This document shows, piece after piece, positions 41,422 to 46,519 of a stretch of DNA of 46,519 nucleotides. The notes under the pieces were generated by a model that saw only the letters and a program-made list of their open reading frames with translations, did no database searches and had not been told where the DNA came from. The position numbers and the translations under genes are program-made. Position 1 is the stretch's first letter, and each line of letters begins with the position of its first letter. Where the stretch lies: positions 1 to 46,519 of the forward strand of contig NZ_BCVJ01000009.1 of the NCBI RefSeq assembly GCF_001591685.1, in the 5' to 3' direction. The DNA comes from Ligilactobacillus murinus DSM 20452 = NBRC 14221 (GTDB lineage Bacteria; Bacillota; Bacilli; Lactobacillales; Lactobacillaceae).

Positions 41422-41467
41422 TTTGTTCACCTCGTGATATAATTGATTTGTGATATATTTGATTTTT

Positions 41468-41495
41468 GGTCGCCTTTTCAGGTGACCTTTTTTTT
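41468..41495 (+). terminator. plus-strand terminator opposing the leftward operon
   Basis: An 8-bp stem GGTCGCCT/AGGTGACC closes loop TTTC and is followed by T8. It overlaps the stop codon of the minus-strand gene at 41494. The minus-strand reading has a mismatch and no T-run. TATAAT at about 41437 with TTGTTC 18 bases upstream could start a plus RNA of about 45 nt. Confidence 0.55.
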
Positions 41496-41673
41496 ATGGC
41501 TTGAATAGCCAGTCTAGGCCTCGAGTCCACGTTTCGTCTCGTGCACTTGCGATTGCTGTGACGATCATCGCCAAGATCGCAGCCCAACCAACTACCCACT
41601 CTTCATGTGGTAGAAAGCCGGCAATCATTATGCCTGCTAGAACTGCCACAAGATAGCTGCTGTTAAATTTCAT
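41494..41673 (-). CDS. 59-residue membrane protein
   Basis: ATG 41671-41673 has AAAGGAAG upstream. Two hydrophobic segments (YLVAVLAGIMIAGFL and VVGWAAILAMIVTAIASA) are followed by a charged tail RDETWTRGLDWLFKP. It lies in the early leftward operon, between the small gene at 41164 and the lone plus-strand gene. The function is unknown. Confidence 0.5.
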   Translation of the reverse strand: MKFNSSYLVAVLAGIMIAGFLPHEEWVVGWAAILAMIVTAIASARDETWTRGLDWLFKP

Positions 41674-41694
41674 TTGTTTTCACTTCCTTTCTGA

Positions 41695-41734
41695 TATAAT
41701 TTAGTCATCTCCTATGAAGGGAGGTGAATTTTTT
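41695..41734 (+). promoter_or_regulatory. promoter -10 and hairpin covering the ribosome binding site of the plus-strand gene
   Basis: -10 TATAAT at 41695-41700 (no good -35). An 8-bp hairpin TCATCTCC/GGAGGTGA (41705-41727) has the gene's ribosome binding site as its right arm, and is followed by ATTTTTTG. It could act as an attenuator or hide the ribosome binding site, as at the Abi gene. Confidence 0.4.
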
Positions 41735-42008
41735 GAATACTGTATTAGTTACATTTGATTTCTCATCCAACGCCAACAACTCAAAACTGGCGATTGACTT
41801 GAGAGCTACGCTAGAAACATTACCTAATACAAAATGGTTTCAGCATCTTCCTTCTGAAGTAATTTTAGTTACGCCTTTATCTACTTCAGAAATCTTTGAA
41901 ACACTAAAAGCTGATACACGAAATATCCGAATCTTCATTTGTGATATTTCGAATGCAGTCACCAACTCGCATAGAACTACTGATTGGCTTTCCCAGAACA
42001 GCGATTAA
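41733..42008 (+). CDS. SinR/Cas2-like small protein (lone plus-strand gene)
   Basis: Ninety-one residues from TTG 41733-41735 (GGGAGG eight bases upstream; an in-frame GTG lies inside that site). It begins MNTVLVTFDFSSNANNSKLA, with W-F-Q-H-L-x-S-E-V-I-L-V-T-P-L-S-T-S-E-I-F in the middle and IRIFICDISN near the end. The pattern (strand-helix-strand with an S-x-x-L-V-x-T core) resembles SinR-family/Cas2-like ferredoxin-fold proteins. It is the only rightward gene inside the leftward early operon, so it is probably an accessory gene with its own promoter. Its 3' end overlaps the convergent small gene by 32 bases. Confidence 0.5.
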   Translation: MNTVLVTFDFSSNANNSKLAIDLRATLETLPNTKWFQHLPSEVILVTPLSTSEIFETLKADTRNIRIFICDISNAVTNSHRTTDWLSQNSD

Positions 42009-42111
42009 CGTAGCTTTCGTAAGCCGCTAAGTATTCTTCTTTTGATACAGGGTCACCTTTGAAGCTCATCCCTTCAAATGGATCCCTGTATTTTTTGTTG
42101 CTTTCTCCCAT
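41977..42111 (-). CDS. 44-residue early protein
   Basis: ATG 42109-42111 has GGGAGG about eight bases upstream. The peptide begins MGESNKKYRDPFEGMSFKGD and continues to a C-terminal SYVNRCSGKANQ. It is acidic/basic mixed and hydrophilic. It follows the 42114 gene by 2 bases, so it belongs to the early operon. The family is unknown. Confidence 0.5.
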   Translation of the reverse strand: MGESNKKYRDPFEGMSFKGDPVSKEEYLAAYESYVNRCSGKANQ

Positions 42112-42113
42112 CT

Positions 42114-42350
42114 TTACCACCTCCCTTCATCGATACCTAAGTTCTTCAACTTTTTAAACCGATTAGCTGATTTCCAAATCAAGAACTCTTGATAACGATC
42201 CTCATCGATCCAAACTTCTTGAGTGGAAGGATGGATATACGCATCCCAAAACTCAGACTTTCGAAGCTCCTCTATTCGCCTGTGGTAGGTAGATTTGCTT
42301 TGTGCGTATTTTTCCATGAACTGTTCTTTATTTAGCCAATTCCTTGCCAT
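42114..42350 (-). CDS. small winged-helix-like DNA-binding protein (DUF771/Xis-like)
   Basis: Seventy-eight residues: NWLNKEQFMEKYAQSKSTYH, then RRIEELRKSEFWDAYIHPST, then IDEDRYQEFLIWK. The helix-turn-helix, short wing and C-terminal D-x-x-x-Y-x-x-F pattern resembles phage DUF771/excisionase-like proteins just after cro. It may help excision or early regulation. The ribosome binding site AGGTGGTG precedes the ATG. Confidence 0.5.
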   Translation of the reverse strand: MARNWLNKEQFMEKYAQSKSTYHRRIEELRKSEFWDAYIHPSTQEVWIDEDRYQEFLIWKSANRFKKLKNLGIDEGRW

Positions 42351-42363
42351 ATTTTTTCACCAC

Positions 42364-42555
42364 CTATCTGATCTTGAAATCAGAAATGATTTTCAAAATG
42401 ATTTTGTTCCCGCGTGGATTCTTCTTACGACCGGACAAGTAATCACTCATATCTTGTTTTGCGATTCCATACATTGCAGCTAAATCAGCGATCGTAATGT
42501 CGTTTGCATTCAAGTATTGAATGATGCGTTCGCGTCCTTCTAGTGTTTCTGGCAT
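42364..42555 (-). CDS. Cro-like HTH repressor
   Basis: Sixty-three residues from ATG 42553-42555 (AAGGTG eight bases upstream). The HTH (NDITIADLAAMYGIAKQDMS, then DYLSGRKKNP) is an XRE-type lambda-repressor-like fold. It is the first leftward gene from the control region, the expected cro position. Confidence 0.7.
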   Translation of the reverse strand: MPETLEGRERIIQYLNANDITIADLAAMYGIAKQDMSDYLSGRKKNPRGNKIILKIISDFKIR

Positions 42556-42606
42556 TTCGTTCACCTTCTTTTATTTAGTTAGCGTAAGATAATTTGATAG
42601 AAAAAA

Positions 42607-42775
42607 GTATAAAATTTATTGACGTTTTTTATACAAACATGTAAAATGAAAGCGTAATAAATAAGCCGTATAAAATAAACTTTCCACTAATGTTTTTGGT
42701 TTATTTAGACGTTTTATCTGACGTAATTTCTGTTCAATTAACTTACAACTATACTTTATTACGTTTCGTATAAAA
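42607..42775. repeat. operator-like repeats in the lysogeny control region
   Basis: GTATAAAA occurs at 42607-42614, 42668-42675 and 42768-42775, and inverted (TTTTATAC) at 42627-42634. The first and inverted copies form a perfect 8-bp inverted repeat spanning the -35 of the rightward promoter. The last lies in the spacer of the leftward promoter. CGTAATAAA is also present inverted at 42653-42661 and 42755-42763. These may be repressor sites, though the AT-richness of the region weakens the case. Confidence 0.4.
42619..42647 (+). promoter_or_regulatory. rightward promoter for the repressor operon
   Basis: TTGACG (42619-42624), a 17-base spacer and TAAAAT (42642-42647), each 5 of 6 to consensus. 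Start near 42654, leaving a leader of about 165 nt before the CI-like gene. It faces the leftward promoter at 42753-42781. Confidence 0.55.
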
Positions 42776-42781
42776 AGTCAA
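42753..42781 (-). promoter_or_regulatory. leftward early promoter
   Basis: On the minus strand TTGACT (42781-42776), a 17-base spacer and TAAAGT (42758-42753). Start near 42746, about 190 nt before the Cro-like gene. Transcripts from this and the rightward promoter would overlap by about 90 bases. Confidence 0.5.
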
Positions 42782-42820
42782 CAAGTTTTTATATTTTTGT
42801 GTAAAAAAAGAGGAAAAACT

Positions 42821-43141
42821 ATGGAAACCTTATTTGACCGAATAAAAAGATTGGCTGAGCGTCGTGATATCAGCTTACAGGATTTGGCCACTGAACTATC
42901 ATTTAGCAAAAATCTTATATATCGTTGGAAAACTTCAGATCCCAAAGCTAAAGATTTAGAAAAAGTAGCTGACTACTTCAATGTATCAGTCGACTACCTT
43001 TTGGGGCGGGAAGATACTGCAGAAGTAAACGATGACCACCTAAAAGTAGTTGCTGCTCATATCGATGACGATGCAACAGAAGAAGAAATTAACGAGATCT
43101 TGAATTTCATTGATTTCGTTCAAAGTAAACGCGGGAAGTGA
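42821..43141 (+). CDS. CI-like repressor (XRE family)
   Basis: A protein of 106 residues from ATG 42821 (AGAGGAAA upstream; an in-frame start eight codons earlier is less well placed). The HTH lies at about 18-45 (DISLQDLATELSFSKNLIYR, then WK), and the YFNVSVDYLLGRED segment is typical of XRE repressors. A short acidic C-terminus replaces the LexA-like peptidase domain, so induction must depend on the ImmA-type neighbour. The stop overlaps that gene by 4 bases. Confidence 0.8.
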   Translation: METLFDRIKRLAERRDISLQDLATELSFSKNLIYRWKTSDPKAKDLEKVADYFNVSVDYLLGREDTAEVNDDHLKVVAAHIDDDATEEEINEILNFIDFVQSKRGK

Positions 43142-43602
43142 TTTATTTGGATCGTATGGAAAATTTGATGTCTCAGTATACATATCTTACTTTTCGCTTC
43201 GAAAAAGAGATGCCTCGTGCTTTGCCGGGACTGATCGTTGGTGATTTTGTACTCATCAATCCTAATCGAAGCAAAACTAAGCAGTATGAGACTTTAATTG
43301 AAGAAATTGGACATTACGAAAAAAGTGTGGGTAATATTTCAGATTATTCTGATCCTGATTCGAAAAAACAAGAATCTGAAGCTAGGCGTTGGGCCTATAC
43401 TCATGCTGTTACATTAGATGAGTTGATTTACTGTTACGAGCATCATTTACACACAATCGATGACATCACTGAACATTTAGAGATCTCTGCTGAGTACTTA
43501 AATGCTGCTCTTGAAGTTTACAGGCAAAAACATGGTGAACAATTTTATTATCACCATTACCACTTCGATCTTCGGAGTGGTTTGAATATAGATAAATTGT
43601 AA
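43138..43602 (+). CDS. ImmA/IrrE-like protein with EExxH motif
   Basis: A protein of up to 154 residues starting at GTG 43138 (coupled to the repressor stop) or ATG 43156. It follows the ImmA pattern (LIEEIGHYEKSVGNISDY, then SKKQESEARRWAY), but the zinc motif reads EEIGH (residues 55-59) rather than HExxH. Such variants are common in lactobacillus and lactococcal phages. ImmA proteins inactivate the paired repressor after DNA damage. Whether this form is catalytic is open. Confidence 0.7.
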   Translation: MIYLDRMENLMSQYTYLTFRFEKEMPRALPGLIVGDFVLINPNRSKTKQYETLIEEIGHYEKSVGNISDYSDPDSKKQESEARRWAYTHAVTLDELIYCYEHHLHTIDDITEHLEISAEYLNAALEVYRQKHGEQFYYHHYHFDLRSGLNIDKL

Positions 43603-43721
43603 GCCCTAACGTTTTACACTAGGTAATTTTTTGGGGTTTATATTTTAGGTAATAAATAGTGTTATATTTGACCAAAAACTGATGTCGTAAAAAGCTGAAT
43701 AAAGGAAAGGAATATATCCAT

Positions 43722-44120
43722 ATGAGCGAAATAAAAGTTATTGCTATTCCTGACGATACACGCATTATTGTAAATATCGGATCTGAAACCAACGATGAAG
43801 ACAAATACGTAACTGAAGGAAAGGAAATTGCTGTAGTTTGTGATGGAATCGACATAGTTGATCCAGACACCCAAAAATCTTTAGGATCATATTATCCAAT
43901 TATTGAAAAGCTAAAAATTACGGAGATATATGATAACTTTTCAGTAGCTAGAAAAATTGTTAAAAAGAAAACAACTCCATTTGCTGCAGCAAATATCCCA
44001 CCTATGTTCCGTGAAAAGGAATATAGTGAGTTTAAACACTTAAATATTGATAATAGTATTTCTTTACATCCACCTTATAAAAATTATATATCAATAGGTG
44101 ATAAAGTTCGTTTTATATAA
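43722..44120 (+). CDS. hypothetical lysogeny-region protein
   Basis: A protein of 132 residues: MSEIKVIAIPDDTRIIVNIG, then VCDGIDIVDPDTQKSLGSYY. The alternating strands and GIDIVDPDTQKSLG turn resemble FlgT C-terminal-like or translation-SH3-like barrels, but this is weak. It has AAGGAAAGGA upstream of the ATG. Accessory genes in this place often act in superinfection exclusion. No function can be claimed. Confidence 0.55.
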   Translation: MSEIKVIAIPDDTRIIVNIGSETNDEDKYVTEGKEIAVVCDGIDIVDPDTQKSLGSYYPIIEKLKITEIYDNFSVARKIVKKKTTPFAAANIPPMFREKEYSEFKHLNIDNSISLHPPYKNYISIGDKVRFI

Positions 44121-44123
44121 TTA

Positions 44124-44152
44124 TTGACAGATTATCATAAATACGGTAAGAT
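44124..44152 (+). promoter_or_regulatory. promoter of the Abi_2 gene
   Basis: Perfect -35 TTGACA (44124-44129), a 17-base spacer and -10 TAAGAT (44147-44152). Start near 44159, giving a structured leader of about 75 nt before the Abi start. It is the best promoter match seen in the lysogeny block. Confidence 0.7.
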
Positions 44153-44168
44153 TAGCTTGACTGAAATG

Positions 44169-44231
44169 AGCTCCTGAGTCTATGGAGCTTGTAAAAAGAG
44201 CTTCTTTCCGTATTGGAAGGAGGCTCTTTTT
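44169..44231 (+). promoter_or_regulatory. two-hairpin leader that hides the Abi ribosome binding site
   Basis: Hairpin 1: AGCTCC/GGAGCT (44169-44189). Hairpin 2: a 17-bp stem, AAAAAGAGC-TTCTTTCC pairing with GGAAGGAG-GCTCTTTTT (44193-44231, G-U pairs included). The right arm of hairpin 2 contains the whole GGAAGGAGG. Hairpin 2 also ends in T5, so it may act as a terminator as well as a translational lock. Confidence 0.6.
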
Positions 44232-44233
44232 GC

Positions 44234-45232
44234 GTGAATCCAAAACATCCTTATCTGACCTTTGAAAAACAATTAAGACAATTAGAGAATCGTGGAATTA
44301 TTGTAAATGACAAGTCATTCGCGATAAATGCTCTTCAAAATTTTTCATACTATTCTCTATCTAACGGCTATAAAGATTTATTTTTAGCTAGTAGATCTCC
44401 TGAAAAATTTAAGGATGGAACAACTTTTGAAATGCTATATACAGCTAACTGGCTCGATTTAAGTATGAGTAATATACTTTTTAAGTATAGTCTAATAGTC
44501 GAAAAGCAGCTTAAAACCGCAGTTTCTCATGTAGTAGCTAAAAGTTTTAGCATTGAAGAAACTAGATACTTAAATCCCAAAAATTATTCAACTACCAAAG
44601 CGCAACGTGGAAAGTTTTCTGATGTTCAAAAAGCAATAGATGAAGCTAAATATAAAAATCCCGTTTGCAAGTACTATATGGATACCGAAGATAACCTTCC
44701 ACCATGGATTGCTATTCAAGGAATAAGTTTTGGATCAGCAGTAAATTGGTACTCTATTTTAAGAGAACCACATAAGCTTGAAGTAATAGATTCTTTTTTG
44801 AACTTGATTTTAAAGAGTGGCGCCATTTTAAAATTGGAAGATAGAAAGCACTTCTTTAAAATTTGTTTAGAACAAGTATATGAATTTAGAAATTTATCTG
44901 CACATGGAAATAGGACATTTAAATTGCAATTACCAGAAAAGCAAAGACAAGTTCCCCGCTATTTAAAATCAGCGAAACTTGATAAATACTACCCTGCTCA
45001 AGATGGAGTAATCATATCCAGAGATTCTATATTTTCTATAATCATGAGCTTGCTGATTCTTATAAATGACGCTTTTGTATCACGTAACTTGATAAATGAA
45101 TTAGATAAATTATTTGAATTTTATGCTGATGATCCTAATATTTTTATTGACTCTAGTATATATGATTTATTTGGACTTGAACCAAACTTTATTGAATTTC
45201 TAGTGTCATTTTTTAATTATAAATATGACTAA
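44234..45232 (+). CDS. Abi_2 family abortive infection protein
   Basis: A protein of 332 residues from GTG 44234 (AAGGAGG ten bases upstream). The start, NPKHPYLTFEKQLRQLENRG, followed by YYSLSNGYKDLFL, is typical of the AbiD/AbiF (Abi_2) family. A HEPN-like RNase motif R-N-L-S-A-H (R219, H224) is present. It probably cleaves RNA on infection by another phage, killing or arresting the cell. It is flanked by its own promoter and terminator, and is AT-rich relative to neighbours by eye, which fits a transferable accessory gene. Confidence 0.8.
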   Translation: MNPKHPYLTFEKQLRQLENRGIIVNDKSFAINALQNFSYYSLSNGYKDLFLASRSPEKFKDGTTFEMLYTANWLDLSMSNILFKYSLIVEKQLKTAVSHVVAKSFSIEETRYLNPKNYSTTKAQRGKFSDVQKAIDEAKYKNPVCKYYMDTEDNLPPWIAIQGISFGSAVNWYSILREPHKLEVIDSFLNLILKSGAILKLEDRKHFFKICLEQVYEFRNLSAHGNRTFKLQLPEKQRQVPRYLKSAKLDKYYPAQDGVIISRDSIFSIIMSLLILINDAFVSRNLINELDKLFEFYADDPNIFIDSSIYDLFGLEPNFIEFLVSFFNYKYD

Positions 45233-45245
45233 AGGGTCAATATAC

Positions 45246-45267
45246 ACCCGTCACTGCGACGGGTTTT
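45246..45267 (+). terminator. terminator after the Abi gene
   Basis: A perfect 7-bp stem ACCCGTC/GACGGGT closes loop ACTGC and is followed by TTT. It isolates the Abi transcript from the integrase gene. Confidence 0.7.
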
Positions 45268-45312
45268 AAAAGAACTATAAAAGAACATACATTCGAGAAA
45301 AGAGGAAAGATT

Positions 45313-46449
45313 ATGTGGATGGAAGAAAGAAATGGTCGTTATCGTTTTGTCGAACAATATATCGATCCTTACACTGAGAAAAGAAAGCGAGTTTCAGTAA
45401 CATTAAATTCAAAGTCTAACCAAGCTAAAAAGCAGGCTAAGACCTTGCTAGATCAAAAGATACGCGCCAAGATCGATTCAGGTATCACAGATGACTTGAT
45501 AACTGGAGTAACGATGCAAACACTGATCGAAGAATGGCTCGCTGTTTATAAAAAACAAGTCAAAAACGCTACCTACGTTCCTACGGTGAGCATCATGAAT
45601 AAGGTCTTGAACGAAATAGATCCTGATACACTCGTGTCAAAAGTCACACCGGCGTTTTTGACGAAGCTCTTAGAAAGTTTCTTGTATGATGATAGACAAG
45701 ATCTATCCAACAAATACGTCCGAATCATCAAAGCTAAACTCAGTGTATTGTTCCATTATGCTGTTAGCCAAAAATATATCTCTTCAAATCCTGTCGATAC
45801 GATTAAGGTCAACTGGAAACGTAGCAATAAAACAACAAAGATAAAAGATAAATTCCTGGAAGATGACGAACTACATCAACTTCTTGATTATGCCTACACT
45901 AAGAATTTTCGCTATGCGACCCTTATTGAATGGCTATATTTAACTGGAATGCGCATTGGTGAAGCTCTAGCGCTTGATTGGAGCGATGTTACATCAACTG
46001 ATGGTGCTTATACTGTCAAAGTGACAGGAACGCTAGAATACAAAAATATAGCCATTTCAGAGCAATATAAATCAGACCAAACTAAAACGGCTGCCGGAAT
46101 GCGTGAGATCACCTTACCTTCTGCCGGTGTGACCATCTACGAAAAACTTAAGGCCTTAAACTACGACAATGGTGACTTTATTTTCCAGACATCGACTGGC
46201 TCGGTTATCCAACCTTCATCATTCAATAGTTTTTTGCGAACAGCTAAAAATGCACTCGAGATCGACAAGCACCTATCATCACACATTTTTAGACATACGC
46301 ATATTTCCAAACTTGCCGAGCTAGGTGTGCCACTATATGTGATCCAGAATCGTGTTGGTCATGAATCAAGCAAAATAACACAGACGATTTATCTTCATGT
46401 CACAGAACAGGCTAAGAAACAATTAAATTCAAAATTGGACGAGCTTTAA
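45313..46449 (+). CDS. int: tyrosine recombinase integrase
   Basis: A protein of 378 residues. The N-terminal arm-binding region (about 1-60, RYRFVEQYIDPYTEKRKRVS), a SAM-like core-binding domain (about 65-165) and a catalytic domain follow. R214 (TGMRIGEAL), K258, H324-x-x-R327 (HIFRHTH), H350 (VGHESS) and Y360 (TIYLHVTE) complete the tyrosine recombinase set. It integrates and excises the prophage. The start has GAGGAAAG upstream. The att site should lie just downstream. Confidence 0.95.
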   Translation: MWMEERNGRYRFVEQYIDPYTEKRKRVSVTLNSKSNQAKKQAKTLLDQKIRAKIDSGITDDLITGVTMQTLIEEWLAVYKKQVKNATYVPTVSIMNKVLNEIDPDTLVSKVTPAFLTKLLESFLYDDRQDLSNKYVRIIKAKLSVLFHYAVSQKYISSNPVDTIKVNWKRSNKTTKIKDKFLEDDELHQLLDYAYTKNFRYATLIEWLYLTGMRIGEALALDWSDVTSTDGAYTVKVTGTLEYKNIAISEQYKSDQTKTAAGMREITLPSAGVTIYEKLKALNYDNGDFIFQTSTGSVIQPSSFNSFLRTAKNALEIDKHLSSHIFRHTHISKLAELGVPLYVIQNRVGHESSKITQTIYLHVTEQAKKQLNSKLDEL

Positions 46450-46454
46450 AAAAA

Positions 46455-46511
46455 GTTTTCCCCCATTTGTCCCCCAAAGGGTATTTTTTTAGATCAAATT
46501 AGCCTCATTTA
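46455..46511. other. candidate right attachment/end region
   Basis: Two C-runs (tttcccccattt, gtcccccaaagg), then ATCAAAT and CCTCATTTA (46503-46511). The order mirrors that at 122-170 at the other end. The identical core is only 9 bases, so the exact crossover site remains uncertain. Confidence 0.25.
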
Positions 46512-46519
46512 ATTTTTTG

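Noticed and set aside
43619-43874. Two minus-strand frames (83 and 70 codons) in the lysogeny block
   Set aside because: They overlap the well-started plus-strand gene at 43722 and lack ribosome binding sites; the block is rightward.
1-46519. Insertion sequences or transposases
   Set aside because: No transposase motif or flanking terminal inverted repeats were seen; the only recombinase is the phage integrase.

Overview
This window looks like an essentially complete, integrated tailed prophage (siphovirus morphology) of a low-to-mid GC Gram-positive host, most likely a lactobacillus (Lactobacillaceae). The grounds are protein-level resemblance to lactobacillus phage families (LL-H-type holin, DUF1617, DUF6711, DUF1642, ArpU, DUF669/Sak4 recombination set), strong AGGAGG-type ribosome binding sites with frequent TTG/GTG starts, and a secreted GH25-LysM endolysin. 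No host gene is identifiable with certainty; only a 36-codon gene end at the left edge may be flanking DNA.

Layout from right to left. An integrase (45313-46449, +) sits at the right end. Next to it is a rightward lysogeny/accessory block: a small CI-like repressor (42821), an ImmA-type partner (43138), an unknown gene (43722) and an Abi_2 abortive-infection gene (44234) behind a hairpin that hides its ribosome binding site. A control region (42607-42781) holds two promoters that appear to face each other. From there almost everything is transcribed leftwards: Cro-like and small early genes; a recombination/replication block (RecN/SbcC-like ATPase, Sak4-like ATPase, DUF669, replication-terminator-like protein, DUF2303, SF2 helicase, primase-helicase, RusA); a run of small accessory genes (DUF1642, methyltransferase, DUF6877, several under 60 codons); ArpU late regulator; a structured packaging/late-control spacer (28023-28356); terminase small and large subunits, portal, Prp-type cysteine protease, MuF head protein with a toxin-like tail and its probable immunity gene, scaffold, decoration protein, lambda-E-like capsid, four connector genes, major tail protein, tail chaperones with a -1 frameshift, a very long tape measure, DUF6711, a 1786-residue tail hub/receptor-binding protein, lysis genes, BppU-like fibre and XkdX. 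The late operon ends in a terminator at 505-545.

Between the late terminator and the left end is a compact locus that reads as a type I toxin-antitoxin: a 28-residue Fst/Lpt-like membrane peptide on the minus strand and a divergently transcribed RNA of about 85 nt on the plus strand. The RNA carries a second copy of the toxin start region, so it should be antisense to the toxin mRNA in trans.

The most notable functional link is between the phage-encoded Prp-like protease (24117-24407) and an identical LDLQRFA tag near the N-termini of the scaffold, the major capsid protein and the major tail protein. This tag resembles the ribosomal protein L27 extension that Prp removes in Bacillota, which suggests that the phage supplies its own maturation protease. 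Other competition-related elements are the MuF-fused ADP-ribosyltransferase-like domain with a candidate immunity protein, Abi_2, and a lone plus-strand SinR/Cas2-like gene inside the leftward early operon.
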